A stretch of DNA of 64,000 nt from Clostridium thermosuccinogenes (GCF_002896855.1 NZ_CP021850.1:4613665-4677664), one strand, 5' to 3'. Shown: positions 46,875 through 57,430, numbered from the stretch's first letter. Program-made: numbers and translations. Notes: generated by a model from the letters alone, not told the origin.

Positions 46875-48476
46875 ATGTACAGGATAATGATTGTAGATGA
46901 TGAAGAAATAATGCGTGATGGTTTGAAAAGTTTAGTAAATTGGGAATCTCTGGGGTTTCAAATAGCGGCTGATTTTGAAGATGGACAGGAAGCACTCGAA
47001 TACTTAAAGAATAATGAAGTGGATGTTATATTAACAGATATTAAAATGACATTTGTATCCGGTTTAGATTTGGCACGTTATGTAAATGATCAAAAGCTTT
47101 CAACTAAAGTGGTTTTAATCAGCGGATATAAGGATTTTGAATATGCTCGTCAGGCTGTAAACTATAATGTAGTTCAGTATTTGCTTAAACCAATATCTTT
47201 GAAAGATGTCAACAGGGTTTTTGCGGAAATACGGATGAAAATAGATAGGGAAAAAGAACTGCAAAAAAGACAGGAAGATTATCAGAAGAAATTTAATGAG
47301 CTTATTTCTTTTATGCGGGACCAATTTTTCACAGATTTAGTTTTGGGTGCTTTAAAGGACCGTAATGAAATTAATAAAAGATTGGAAATGTTAGACTTAA
47401 ATTTGGATACGCAAAATAGCCCATGTTGTTTATGGACAGCCACAATTGACAGATATGAAGAATTCATAAATGAAAACTGGCAATATGGAAAGGATGCATT
47501 CTGTAAGACAATTACAAACATTTTTTGTTCAGCCAGAAGTGAGCTTAAATATCAGTTTATAAATAGACGAGAGGGAAAATTCAAAATATTGATTATTGGA
47601 ACGCCAAATATTTCTGAAACAGACTTTATAAAAAAAATAGAATCTGATATTGAATATGCAAAAAATAATGCGGAAAAATTGCTGGGAATTAAATTAGGCA
47701 GCTGTCATACTGATTTTTATGAGACTCTTTATGATTTGGCTATAAACAGACCAAAAAGGATAAAGGATGAGCTGGAGTCCATCAACTATAAAGACATAAA
47801 TGAAGATATTAAAGAACATTTATTAGACCAGCAAAAACTTCTTATGACCCATGTATTTAATGGAAACAGAGAGTCAGTGTTTAGTCTTATGGAGCAAATT
47901 TTTAAAGAAACTGAACCCCTGGGCATTAAACAAAGGGTAAAGTTTTTTACGGATCTATTTAATATATTGTTAAATCAATTGCAAATAAACCAGATAGATA
48001 TTTCTAAACTAATGAAAAATAGCTGGACTGATTTTAGTGATCTTAATTTGAGTAATCCGGAAGAATTTAAGAAAATGCTGTTTATGAAGCTGGATAATAT
48101 ATTACATAGTATAAAAGGAGACGAAGAGCAACCTGACAGCATCATTATCAGCCATATTAAAGAGTATATTCATGAAAATTATAATAAGGACATAACACTG
48201 GAACAAATAGCAGATCATGTTTTTTTGAGCCCTGTGTATGTAAGCCGTCTTTTTAAAGAAAAAACAGGAGAGAACTTTAGTGATTATTTAGTTAAGGTAA
48301 GAATGGAAAAAGCTTTGAAACTTTTAGAGGAGCCACGTTATAAGGTTTATGAAGTTGGATACGAGATAGGTTATATGAGCACAAAATATTTTTATAAGCT
48401 CTTTAAAAAATATTATGGTTGTACCCCTACGGAATATCGCAAAAATTTATTTTTTTTAAAAAGAAAAGGTGATTGA
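46875..48476 (+). CDS. YesN-type response regulator with AraC output domain
   Basis: A 533-residue two-component response regulator. Residues 1-120 are a receiver domain with acidic pair DD at 8-9, phospho-acceptor Asp55 (VILTDIKM) and Lys105 (YLLKPIS). A long middle region to about 425 follows, and the last 100 residues have the AraC-type double helix-turn-helix (ITLEQIADHVFLSPVYVSRL and KVYEVGYEIGYMSTKYFYKL), ending CTPTEYRK. ATG 46875 follows CGGAGGTG. It overlaps or abuts the kinase gene and probably activates the sugar ABC operon downstream. Confidence 0.93.
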   Translation: MYRIMIVDDEEIMRDGLKSLVNWESLGFQIAADFEDGQEALEYLKNNEVDVILTDIKMTFVSGLDLARYVNDQKLSTKVVLISGYKDFEYARQAVNYNVVQYLLKPISLKDVNRVFAEIRMKIDREKELQKRQEDYQKKFNELISFMRDQFFTDLVLGALKDRNEINKRLEMLDLNLDTQNSPCCLWTATIDRYEEFINENWQYGKDAFCKTITNIFCSARSELKYQFINRREGKFKILIIGTPNISETDFIKKIESDIEYAKNNAEKLLGIKLGSCHTDFYETLYDLAINRPKRIKDELESINYKDINEDIKEHLLDQQKLLMTHVFNGNRESVFSLMEQIFKETEPLGIKQRVKFFTDLFNILLNQLQINQIDISKLMKNSWTDFSDLNLSNPEEFKKMLFMKLDNILHSIKGDEEQPDSIIISHIKEYIHENYNKDITLEQIADHVFLSPVYVSRLFKEKTGENFSDYLVKVRMEKALKLLEEPRYKVYEVGYEIGYMSTKYFYKLFKKYYGCTPTEYRKNLFFLKRKGD

Positions 48477-48480
48477 TTGC

Positions 48481-50289
48481 ATGAAAAATGGGCATAGGAT
48501 ATGGGACTATATTAGGAATTATAAGTTCAATAGCCTTTTTATAAAAAATTTTTTGCTCATCTTGATACTGGTAGTATTCCCTTTGATAGGAACTAGCATT
48601 GGAATATATATATATTATGGGAATATTCTTAAAGATGAAATAGGTGCCGCCCATGTTAACTCTCTTTCCAAAGTAAAGGATACCATGGACATGGTCATGC
48701 GGGAAATAGACAGACTTTCTGTAAGGTTTGCATCAGATGAAAAAGTGGAAGAATTAATCAAGCTGAATAAAAATGAATTTCCCGATTATGATACAATCAG
48801 TATTCTTCAAAATATAATCAAAACTATTAGCATTTCTGCCAGCGATTATATCAATTCTATCTATGTATATTCGGATAAAAATAAATATATCCTTTCTTCT
48901 AATAGGGGAGGCACTGTAATATCCTATTTCTATGATACCAATTGGCTGCATGAATTTATAAGCCAAAGGAATATAAAAAAACACTGGGTATCTTCGAGAA
49001 GGGTTAATGATTTTTTTGCTGAAAAATATTACTATTTTCTTTCCAGCTTTTATTTAGCGCCTCTAAGTGATCCCGGAAGAGAAGGTGTAGTTCTGGTAAA
49101 CCTGGATATAGACAGGCTAAAATCTTTATTTACCGATGAAAATTACAATCAGATGGAAAGTATTTACATCTGCGACAGGACAGGGAATATTCTGTTTAGC
49201 TATGATAATTCTCAAATTGGTATGACTGCCGAAAGCATTCCTGAACTTAAAATTGCTTTGGAACAAGAAAATTTTTCTGACGAAGTTCGAGAAATAAATG
49301 GAGTAAAGGAAGTGATAACTCAAGTAAGATCACAATATAATGATTGGAGATACATTTCCGTGACTCCCTTAAATGTTTATGAAAGCAAAATGAGAAATCT
49401 GGTACATCTTATGTGGCTAATGATTTTTATTGATATTGCCACTGCGGTTGTTGTATCTTTTCTTATTTCAGTACGAGTTTTTATGCCTATAAAAGGGATT
49501 ATAGCATTGTTGGAAAATCCGGAAAGCTATTTCCAGAGAAAAAAACATACACAAAAAGAAAGATTTAATGAATTTATATATATTGCCAAAAATATAATAA
49601 AATCTTTTGATGAAAACAAGCATATGGAAGAAGAATTAAGCAGGCGAATGGATATGCTTAAGAAAGCCCAAGCTGCAGCACTTCAAGCACAAATCAATCC
49701 CCATTTTTTATATAATACCCTTCAAACAATTAACTGGTTGGCGATGGGGCTAACCAAAGATGAGAATGATGTTACTAATGTGATTGAAGCATTATCAGAT
49801 ATTTTAAGAGTTTCCATGGAAACTGAGAATCATTTAATTCCAATCGGAGAGGAGATAGCTCATGCAAAAAGATATATAGAAATTCAACAAATACGTTATA
49901 AGAATAAGTTTGAGGTAATATGGGATGTAGAAGAAGATATAATGAATAACCTTATTGCTAAAATAACATTGCAGCCAATTATTGAAAATGCCATTTATCA
50001 TGGAATAAAGCCAAAGAAAGAGAAAGGCCATATCGTTATTCAGGGCTATGCAGAAGGAGATCATATTGTATTTGGTATATTGGATGATGGCGTAGGAATG
50101 TCTCAAAATAAAATCACGGCATTAAACGAGGAACTTGCCAATTATTATGCAAAAGACGATCAGCATATTGGAATAAGAAATATAAATCAAAGAATAAAGC
50201 TGATATTTGGTGAGGAGTATGGAGTCAGCTTAATAGGCCGGGAGGATGAAGGATTACAGGTTAAAGTAATAATACCAAAGTTAAGATAG
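48481..50289 (+). CDS. YesM-type sensor histidine kinase
   Basis: A 602-residue membrane kinase of the LytS/YesM class. One helix lies at about residues 20-45 and another at about 305-330, enclosing an extracellular sensor (dCache-like) domain. The kinase part has QAQINPHFLYNTLQTINWLA with the phosphorylated His, and the ATP-binding HATPase region PIIENAIYHGIKPK and FGILDDGVGMS. The start is ATG 48481; a GTG at 48469 overlaps the AAAAGG ribosome site. It pairs with the YesN regulator upstream and probably senses an extracellular sugar or the binding protein. Confidence 0.92.
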   Translation: MKNGHRIWDYIRNYKFNSLFIKNFLLILILVVFPLIGTSIGIYIYYGNILKDEIGAAHVNSLSKVKDTMDMVMREIDRLSVRFASDEKVEELIKLNKNEFPDYDTISILQNIIKTISISASDYINSIYVYSDKNKYILSSNRGGTVISYFYDTNWLHEFISQRNIKKHWVSSRRVNDFFAEKYYYFLSSFYLAPLSDPGREGVVLVNLDIDRLKSLFTDENYNQMESIYICDRTGNILFSYDNSQIGMTAESIPELKIALEQENFSDEVREINGVKEVITQVRSQYNDWRYISVTPLNVYESKMRNLVHLMWLMIFIDIATAVVVSFLISVRVFMPIKGIIALLENPESYFQRKKHTQKERFNEFIYIAKNIIKSFDENKHMEEELSRRMDMLKKAQAAALQAQINPHFLYNTLQTINWLAMGLTKDENDVTNVIEALSDILRVSMETENHLIPIGEEIAHAKRYIEIQQIRYKNKFEVIWDVEEDIMNNLIAKITLQPIIENAIYHGIKPKKEKGHIVIQGYAEGDHIVFGILDDGVGMSQNKITALNEELANYYAKDDQHIGIRNINQRIKLIFGEEYGVSLIGREDEGLQVKVIIPKLR

Positions 50290-50422
50290 TGCTACTTTGT
50301 TATTAGCGTATAACTGATTTTTCTTTGCTTTTTTGAGCAAAATTCTAGTACTAAAAGATAATTTAATATTATTTTCAAAGAAGAAGTTAAAAGATAAAAT
50401 GTCACTATAAGGTGGTGGTTTA

Positions 50423-51370
50423 GTGACATCGATGAAAATAAGAAGTCTTCAAAATCCAAACTCTAAGAAAAGTTTATTGGAATATATTTTTAGAAACAAA
50501 TGGTTATATATTATGCTGATTCCCGGAATAACTCTTTTAATAATTTTTAAATATATTCCTATGTACGGTATAACCATTGCATTCAAAGACTTCAATGTTG
50601 TGAAAGGAATTTGGCAAAGCCCGTGGATAGGGTTGGAAAACTTTAAATACTTATTTAGATCCAGAGATTTTTTCATTGTTCTGAAGAATTCAATATTAAT
50701 CAGTTTATATAGACTTTTGTGGGGATTTCCGGTTCCTATCATTCTGGCCCTATTGCTTAACGAAGTGCGTCATATTTACTATAAAAAAGCTATTCAAACT
50801 ATTTTATATCTTCCTCATTTTATATCCTGGGTTGTCATTGTGGGAATTGTGTATAATTTTCTATCCCCGTCTACCGGAATTGTTAATCATATTATTAAGA
50901 TGTTTTCTGGACAGCCCATTGCATTTTTGCAAAAAGAAGAATATTTTCGCAGTATCATTGTGATTACCGATATATGGAAAGAGTCCGGGTGGGGTACAAT
51001 TATTTATTTAGCAGCAATAACAGGTATAGACCAGGATTTATATGAGGCTGCAATAATTGATGGTGCTTCAAGATGGCAGAGAGTTCGCTATATTACCTTA
51101 CCTGGAATCATGAGCACAGTTGTGGTGTTGTTGATTCTGAGAGCCGGTTCTATTTTAAAAAATGGTTTTGAACAAATTTTCTTAATGTATAGCCCACTTG
51201 TATACGATGTTGCAGATGTTTTTGAGACATATTCCTACCGAGTAGGACTCCAAGAAGGAAGGTTCAGCTATGCAACGGCAGTCGGAATGTTTCAATCAGT
51301 AGTAGGACTTATACTGATTTGGATAACCAATGTTTTTGCCAAAAAATATGGCGAGGGAGGATTATGGTGA
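50423..51370 (+). CDS. carbohydrate ABC transporter permease, LplB type
   Basis: A 315-residue inner-membrane permease with six hydrophobic segments. It has the LplB/YtcP-type N-terminus (YIMLIPGITLLIIFKYIPMY) and the EAA loop EAAIIDGASRWQRVRYITLP that contacts the ATPase. These importers take up oligosaccharides and often lack a local ATPase gene, relying on a shared MsmX-like ATPase; none is present here either. GTG 50423 follows AAGGTGG. The second permease gene overlaps its end. Confidence 0.92.
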   Translation: MTSMKIRSLQNPNSKKSLLEYIFRNKWLYIMLIPGITLLIIFKYIPMYGITIAFKDFNVVKGIWQSPWIGLENFKYLFRSRDFFIVLKNSILISLYRLLWGFPVPIILALLLNEVRHIYYKKAIQTILYLPHFISWVVIVGIVYNFLSPSTGIVNHIIKMFSGQPIAFLQKEEYFRSIIVITDIWKESGWGTIIYLAAITGIDQDLYEAAIIDGASRWQRVRYITLPGIMSTVVVLLILRAGSILKNGFEQIFLMYSPLVYDVADVFETYSYRVGLQEGRFSYATAVGMFQSVVGLILIWITNVFAKKYGEGGLW

Positions 51371-52269
51371 TTAAACAGAGTGTAAAAAGGCATCCCAGCA
51401 ACAGTAGTTTGCTTTCTGATATATTGATTTATACAATATTAGCTCTTATTGCTGCTTGTATGTTGTATCCTTTTTTAAATGTTATTGCAGTTTCTATCAG
51501 TGACTACAGTTCATACTTAGAAAATCCAACGAGAATATTGCCCGGAAAAATCAACTTGGGTGCTTTTAAGTATGTATTCAGCAGTTCGTTAATTTTATCA
51601 AGTTATCGCAATACTATTATTATTACGATACTCGGAACATTAATAAGTGTAATTGTAACTATTTTAACAGCATACCCTCTTTCAAAGAAAAGTTTGAAAG
51701 GGAAAAGCATAATTATGAATTTGTTGATTTTCAGCATGATGTTCAGTGGAGGAATTATTCCCGATTTTTATTTAATCCGTAGTTTAGGCCTGTTAGATAC
51801 TCTATGGGCATTGATCTTGCCTTCTGTTATTTCATCATACAATATTATTTTAATGAAGAACTTCTTTACTTCCATACCGGAAAGCTTAGAGGAAGCTGCT
51901 AGAATTGATGGTGCGTCCGATATATATATTTTGTGGAAAATTATAGTTCCGCTTTCTACTCCTATTATAGCTACAATTAGCCTTTTTGTATGTGTAGGAT
52001 ATTGGAATAGTTATTTTAGCGCAGTATTATATATCAGAGATCAACGTAAGTGGACTTTGCAGCTTCTTCTTCGGGAAATTATTTTATCCGCAAATACCCA
52101 ATTATTAAATGCCGGGGGTAATTTTGCCGAGCTTTCCTCAAACAATATTCCCTTGCAGACTGTAAAATATGCTTCGCTTATAGTTGTTATTTTGCCTATC
52201 TTATGTGTATATCCTTTCCTTCAGAAATATTTCGTTAAGGGAATAATGATGGGTGCCGTCAAAGGATAA
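51364..52269 (+). CDS. carbohydrate ABC transporter permease, LplC/YtcP type
   Basis: A 301-residue partner permease with six hydrophobic helices. The EAA motif is ESLEEAARIDGASDIYILWK and the C-terminus reads YPFLQKYFVKGIMMGAVKG, a hallmark of the YtcP/LplC group. I placed the start at ATG 51364 behind GGGAGG, overlapping the end of the first permease gene by seven bases; a longer frame from 51319 lies within that gene. The binding lipoprotein gene follows. Confidence 0.92.
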   Translation: MVIKQSVKRHPSNSSLLSDILIYTILALIAACMLYPFLNVIAVSISDYSSYLENPTRILPGKINLGAFKYVFSSSLILSSYRNTIIITILGTLISVIVTILTAYPLSKKSLKGKSIIMNLLIFSMMFSGGIIPDFYLIRSLGLLDTLWALILPSVISSYNIILMKNFFTSIPESLEEAARIDGASDIYILWKIIVPLSTPIIATISLFVCVGYWNSYFSAVLYIRDQRKWTLQLLLREIILSANTQLLNAGGNFAELSSNNIPLQTVKYASLIVVILPILCVYPFLQKYFVKGIMMGAVKG

Positions 52270-52336
52270 GCAGCTCATACTGCTTTAATTAAATTACTCC
52301 GAAAGGAGATTATTATATTTAAAAGGGGGAATACAT

Positions 52337-53935
52337 ATGATCAATATGAATGTTAAAAAAATTTTGTCAGTCTTGTTGATTGTCACATTTGTAATCACAT
52401 TTTTTGCTGGATGTGGAAGCGGTAATAACAAGGCTTCTCAGCAGTCAAACGATAATAGTTCAGCAAGTAAGTCCAATGAAAAGAGCAATGGTGAAGATAA
52501 AACTGCAGCAGAAGAAGTCTATACATTTAAAATGTTTGCCAACTTTACACCAGCAGAACAAAGTGAAGCAGATAAAGCTTTCTTTGAGTTAGTAGAAAGA
52601 GAAAATAACGTAAAGATCGATTTGGAGATTCCGCCTTCAACCAATTATGCTGAACGACTCCAGATCATGATAGCCGGAGGAGATTACCCGGAAGTAGTGC
52701 TAATTACAAACTCAAGTGATAAAGTGGTATTGGATGCTGTAAAGAGCGGTGTATTTCTCCCTCTTAATGAATACCTGGAAAACGCACCAAATCTAAAACA
52801 ATACACCTATGATATTTCCTGGGAATCTTTAAAATTAACAGGAGATGAAAATATTTATGGTATACCTAGAACCAGTATTGCCAGAGCAGATGGATATATA
52901 GTGCGAAAAGACTGGTTGGATAAGGTGGGTATAACCATTCCGGAAGACGGGGCCGTTACTAAAGAAGAATTTGTACAGATAGTAAGGGCATTTACTAAGG
53001 AGGACCCGGATGGGAATGGTAAAGATGATACTTATGGATTGGCCGCATCTACTGACAGCGGAGATATGGGACCATTATTGGCATGGCCTTTTGGAATAAT
53101 TGGATGGCAGAAAGCTGATAACGGACCTTACGAATATATGAACCTTCAATATAGTCGTGAACATGACAATTATAAAAAGGCTCTTGAATTTACTCAGACG
53201 TTGTGGAAAGAGGGATTAATTGATCCGGATTGGCCGGTAACCAAAAGAGATGTATCTATGGAAAGATTTAAACAGGGAATTACCGGAGTGATTTCAGAAT
53301 TTGCAGGTTGGATCCCGCAGTACTTGGATGATATGCTTCCAATTAATCCAAATGTTGAACTCACTTATATTACAGGTGTTAAAAATGACGATGGTATAGT
53401 AGAAGGGGGAAGTTTTAGCACAGGTTTCTGGGGATTTTGGGCGATAACCACGTCTGCAAAAAAACCGGAACGAATTATACAGGTATTTGATTGGCTGCTG
53501 TCTGATGATGGTTGGAATGCTGCCAATTATGGACCGGAAGGAGTAACATATACAGTTGAAGGCGATAAAAAAGTGGCTACGGACCTTTATCAAGATTTTA
53601 AATGGGGTAGAGCTATTGTAAGAAGAAATAATGATCCGGGATTTTTTGTACCGCTGAACACTCCTTCTGATTTGCAGCCAAAGTTGGAAAAATGGATCGG
53701 TATATGCATTGACCAGTTCGTATTCTCCCTGGACAGAGGCTATAGGCCAGCGGCTGCTGACAATCCTGAATTTATTGACTACTCCCAGAAAACTTATGCC
53801 CAAACCATTTCCAAGATTATTGTAGGAGAATTGCCGGTTAGTGCCTATGATGAATTATTGGAAGGATGGTATGAAAATGGCGGAGAAGAATATGTGCAAC
53901 AGATGAACGAATATATTAAGAGCATGGAAGAATAA
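52337..53935 (+). CDS. carbohydrate ABC transporter substrate-binding lipoprotein
   Basis: A 532-residue solute-binding protein of the LipO/family 1 type. The signal peptide ends in lipobox FAGC with lipidated Cys26, followed by a Ser/Asn/Lys linker. The mature part contains YAERLQIMIAGGDYPEVVLI, YGIPRTSIARADGYIVRKDW and DPDGNGKDDTYGL, a calcium-loop-like DxDxNxxDD common in this family. AAAAGGGGG precedes ATG 52337. It probably captures an oligosaccharide for the two permeases. A hairpin after the gene may adjust levels relative to the enzymes downstream. Confidence 0.92.
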   Translation: MINMNVKKILSVLLIVTFVITFFAGCGSGNNKASQQSNDNSSASKSNEKSNGEDKTAAEEVYTFKMFANFTPAEQSEADKAFFELVERENNVKIDLEIPPSTNYAERLQIMIAGGDYPEVVLITNSSDKVVLDAVKSGVFLPLNEYLENAPNLKQYTYDISWESLKLTGDENIYGIPRTSIARADGYIVRKDWLDKVGITIPEDGAVTKEEFVQIVRAFTKEDPDGNGKDDTYGLAASTDSGDMGPLLAWPFGIIGWQKADNGPYEYMNLQYSREHDNYKKALEFTQTLWKEGLIDPDWPVTKRDVSMERFKQGITGVISEFAGWIPQYLDDMLPINPNVELTYITGVKNDDGIVEGGSFSTGFWGFWAITTSAKKPERIIQVFDWLLSDDGWNAANYGPEGVTYTVEGDKKVATDLYQDFKWGRAIVRRNNDPGFFVPLNTPSDLQPKLEKWIGICIDQFVFSLDRGYRPAAADNPEFIDYSQKTYAQTISKIIVGELPVSAYDELLEGWYENGGEEYVQQMNEYIKSMEE

Positions 53936-53953
53936 CAAATTTACGCAAGTTTT

Positions 53954-53981
53954 GCCGGTTCTGTTTTATAGTTGAGCCGGC
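53954..53981 (+). terminator. hairpin after the binding-protein gene
   Basis: GCCGGTTC (53954-53961) pairs with GAGCCGGC (53974-53981) and is followed by TTCTTA. It is a partial terminator or mRNA-end stabiliser, often found after highly expressed binding-protein genes. Confidence 0.5.
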
Positions 53982-54022
53982 TTCTTATATTAAGCAAATA
54001 AAATCAAAAGGAGGGGTTTTCA

Positions 54023-56236
54023 TTGGAATTTAAAAGGTATAAGGTTAAAAAGGATTTGATTATTGTAGGTGCCGGTATGCCCGGAATATGTGCAGCAATT
54101 CAAGCCGCACGCTTAGGCTTAACGGTTGCTTTAATTAATAATAGAGGTTATTTGGGTGGAAATTCCAGCGCAGAAATCGGAGTCAGTGTAGACGGAGCAG
54201 ACGGTTGCCATGAGTTTAATTGCTATTCAAGAGAAGCAGGTATAGTGGATGAGCTTAGATTGGAAAATCTGTATCGAAATCCCCAACGAAACAGATATGT
54301 TTGGGATGCAGTATTAATAGATGCAATAAGAAAGGAACCTAATATTGAAGTGTTTCTAAATACCAATATCGATCAGGTAGAAATGGAAGATGAGAAAAGA
54401 ATTAAATTTGTTTCGGGTTCTCAACTTGGAAGCGAAAAAAGATTTGAGTTCTATGGTTTGTGTTTTCTCGATGATACCGGAGATGGAACGGTGGGATATC
54501 TGGCAGGAGCGGATTATAGGATGGGAAGGGAATCTAAAGATGAATTTGGTGAGAGAATCGCTCCTGATAAGGCGGATGACTGTGTGATACCCAGTACCCT
54601 TACATTTTATGCTAAGGACATGGGAAAACCGGTTCGATATATAAGACCTGATTTTGCGATTGACTTGACTAAGACAGATGTATTAAAATACCGCACAATT
54701 CCTAAAGATGAATTTTATAGATTTCATTGGTACTATGAGGTGACAGGAAGCATCAATCAGATCGAGAACAGCGAGAAAATTATACAGATGCATAGGGAAT
54801 TGGTTTATGGTATTTGGGATTATATTAAAAATAGCAGTGAATACGATGCAGATAATTATGATCTTGAATATGTGGCTCCTGTACCTGGAAAGCGAGAATC
54901 CCGAAGGCTAATGGGTGATTATATTCTAAAAGAATCTGATATAGTAGAACAGAGGGATTTTGAGGACACTGTGGGACATGGAGGATGGTCCATTGATCTC
55001 CATGCTATTGAAGGCTTCTTTTCAAAAGATTTAGTTAATCAGCACATTTTTCTTAAAGGAATATATCAAATACCCTATAGAACCGGTTATTCCTGGAATG
55101 TAGAAAACTTGTTTATGGCAGGACGATGTATGTCCACTACCCATGTTGCTTTTGGATCTACACGGGTTATGGCCACACTGAGCACATTAGGGCAGGCATT
55201 GGGTGCGGCAGCATATTTATGTAAGAAGTATAATACTATTCCACGGGGAGTATATGAGAATCACCGAAAAGAGCTTCAACAAATCCTTTTAAAATGGGAT
55301 CAGTATATTGTAGGATGCAGAAATGTAGATCCGGCAGATATGGCCAGGGAGGCTGAGATTGAGGTTTCTTCCGTACAAGAATGTGAATTGACATGTGTCG
55401 AATTTGCAAAATCATTAGAAAATCGATTGGGCTTAATCATTCCCGCTGATGGGTTTATTAACAATCTATATATAAAAGTCAGAGCAATTAAGGACGCTTT
55501 GTTTCATTATGCACTGTATCTTCCTGTTAAGAAAGAAAATTATAATCCTGAAAACAAGATTGCGGAAGGAACAGTTGAAGTGAAGGCTTCCCAGGACTGG
55601 AAGTGGGTTGCTATTCCAATAAACAAGGAAGTAGACAAAAATAAAATTTTTATTGAGCTGGATGAAAAGCCGGAACTGGAAATAGGTATGACAGGTAAGA
55701 AACTCACCGGAGTTGTTTGTTTTGAAAGAGTAAAAAATCAGGCTCCCACAATAGTGGATATAGACACTTTGAAGATGAAGGAATATATATGGAGAAATTT
55801 AAAAGGAACCATATGTTTTAAAGTTGAGCCGGAGCAGAAAGTTTATGGTGGAGAAAATATCATTAACGGTTATGCACGTCCTTATGGCTTGCCTAATATT
55901 TGGTTTTCAAAGGAAGGAGCAGAAGGACAGCATGTAAAGCTGACTTGGCATGAGAAAAAATGCATAAAGGAAATAATACTCTATTTTGATTCTGATCTAA
56001 ACTTCCGAATCGGTTTTAGACCAACTTTGGAAAATGTAATTCCGGAGATTGTGAAAGACTATGATATTTATTGCAAAACGGAAGCCGGATATATCAAGAT
56101 TAAAGAAATACGTAACAACCATCAAAGAATGAATCGGATTTTAATAGATCCGATAGAAACAAATGAAATCAAGATTGAATTCCATGCAACTAATGGATGT
56201 CCTCGAGTAGGTTTATATGAGGTAAGGATTTATTAG
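54023..56236 (+). CDS. FAD-dependent oxidoreductase (FAD_oxidored family)
   Basis: A 737-residue flavoprotein. The FAD-binding Rossmann motif is KKDLIIVGAGMPGICAAIQA at residues 5-25, followed by GYLGGNSSAEIGV near 45-57 and the family blocks ENLYRNPQRNRY, VPGKRESRRLMGDY and AGRCMSTTHVAFGSTRVMAT, the last being the second FAD contact. After about residue 450 the protein carries a C-terminal extension ending in a discoidin-like beta region (IILYFDSDLNFRIG) also seen in the paralogue at 59451. There is no signal peptide, so it is cytoplasmic. TTG 54023 follows AAAGGAGGGG. It probably oxidises an imported sugar or derivative. Confidence 0.85.
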   Translation: MEFKRYKVKKDLIIVGAGMPGICAAIQAARLGLTVALINNRGYLGGNSSAEIGVSVDGADGCHEFNCYSREAGIVDELRLENLYRNPQRNRYVWDAVLIDAIRKEPNIEVFLNTNIDQVEMEDEKRIKFVSGSQLGSEKRFEFYGLCFLDDTGDGTVGYLAGADYRMGRESKDEFGERIAPDKADDCVIPSTLTFYAKDMGKPVRYIRPDFAIDLTKTDVLKYRTIPKDEFYRFHWYYEVTGSINQIENSEKIIQMHRELVYGIWDYIKNSSEYDADNYDLEYVAPVPGKRESRRLMGDYILKESDIVEQRDFEDTVGHGGWSIDLHAIEGFFSKDLVNQHIFLKGIYQIPYRTGYSWNVENLFMAGRCMSTTHVAFGSTRVMATLSTLGQALGAAAYLCKKYNTIPRGVYENHRKELQQILLKWDQYIVGCRNVDPADMAREAEIEVSSVQECELTCVEFAKSLENRLGLIIPADGFINNLYIKVRAIKDALFHYALYLPVKKENYNPENKIAEGTVEVKASQDWKWVAIPINKEVDKNKIFIELDEKPELEIGMTGKKLTGVVCFERVKNQAPTIVDIDTLKMKEYIWRNLKGTICFKVEPEQKVYGGENIINGYARPYGLPNIWFSKEGAEGQHVKLTWHEKKCIKEIILYFDSDLNFRIGFRPTLENVIPEIVKDYDIYCKTEAGYIKIKEIRNNHQRMNRILIDPIETNEIKIEFHATNGCPRVGLYEVRIY

Positions 56237-56314
56237 TGTTTGTTCTGCGGCAAAACTATCATGGCCTATTGAAGTGTCTGAAAGAGATATTTATAAAAGG
56301 AGATATTTGGAAGT

Positions 56315-57430
56315 ATGGGAACCGAACTAACAAGTAGGGAGAGACTGACAAGATTATTTAACGGTCAGGAAATTGATCGAATCCCAATATGGCTTTTAGC
56401 GCCTTATCATCCGATAGAGTGTTATGTGGATATATATAACATTCCATGCTATAAGCCGATTGTAGAGTATATTGATAAATATTGTGATACTTTTGATCGC
56501 AGAAGTTTCACCACCGGGTTTTGCTGCAATGCCAATCCGGAAATACAGGTAATAAAAACCGCAGAGGAGAAGGGTGGGAATCGGGTCGAGAAAGAGATTA
56601 TACGATATAAAAATATTTCTTTTGAGAAATATATATCCAGAGGAATTGATGGAACAAAGATCAAGCCTTTATTGGAAGAACCGAAAGAATTAGACAAAGT
56701 TTTGTCCATTCCCTATGTGCCACCACAACCTGCGGTGGATCGGTTTTTTCAAGAACAAGAGGAATTGGGTGATAAGGGATTAATGATGGTGAGTACAGGG
56801 GACCCTCTGGCTCCTCTATATGGTCTTACAAGTGCTGAAAATTTTTCTTTATGGACAGTAACAGATTACGATAGGATACTACATTTTTTAGATGAAATGT
56901 ATCGCCGTGTATATGAATTTCACAAATACTTGCTGGAACGAAATGTAGGTGATGTATATTTTATTGTAGGGGCTGAGTTTGCCGGTCCGCCCTTGGTATC
57001 TCCTTCGAAATTCAATGAGATTTCTGTCAGATATGTTAAAGGAATTGTAGATTTAATAAGGGAGTATGGGAAAAAATCCATTGTTCATTACCATGGAAAT
57101 TTATATAAAATATTGGAAGGTATAAAGGAAATTAATCCCGATGGACTTCATACTATAGAAGCACCTCCTATAGGTGATTGTACCATCACCCAAGCTCGTA
57201 AAGTGTTGGGAAAAGACATGGTGTTAGTTGGAAATATTCAGTATGACGATTTAACCAGATGCGGCAGGGAAGAAATTGAGGAGATGGTAAAGAACGCCAT
57301 TGAAGAAGGTAAATCAGGTAGATTTATACTGTCACCTACGGCAGGACCATATGAACCTTTTATAGACGAGAGAACTGTAAACAACTATCTGGCTTTTATT
57401 GAGGCAGGGTTAAAATATGGGAAGTTATAA
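56315..57430 (+). CDS. uroporphyrinogen decarboxylase-like protein, altered metal motif
   Basis: A 371-residue UroD-superfamily protein. The N-terminus SRERLTRLFNGQEIDRIPIW and the C-terminal barrel strands (GLHTIEAPPIGD, MVLVGNIQYDDL, FILSPTAGPYEPFIDERTV) are clearly of the family. In the position of the HxCG zinc motif of the methyltransferase branch it has VHYHGN, so the Cys ligand is replaced by His. Neither classical UroD activity nor a known methyltransfer can be claimed. AAAGGAG lies upstream of ATG 56315 at somewhat long spacing. It follows the FAD oxidoreductase, likely in the same operon. Confidence 0.78.
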   Translation: MGTELTSRERLTRLFNGQEIDRIPIWLLAPYHPIECYVDIYNIPCYKPIVEYIDKYCDTFDRRSFTTGFCCNANPEIQVIKTAEEKGGNRVEKEIIRYKNISFEKYISRGIDGTKIKPLLEEPKELDKVLSIPYVPPQPAVDRFFQEQEELGDKGLMMVSTGDPLAPLYGLTSAENFSLWTVTDYDRILHFLDEMYRRVYEFHKYLLERNVGDVYFIVGAEFAGPPLVSPSKFNEISVRYVKGIVDLIREYGKKSIVHYHGNLYKILEGIKEINPDGLHTIEAPPIGDCTITQARKVLGKDMVLVGNIQYDDLTRCGREEIEEMVKNAIEEGKSGRFILSPTAGPYEPFIDERTVNNYLAFIEAGLKYGKL

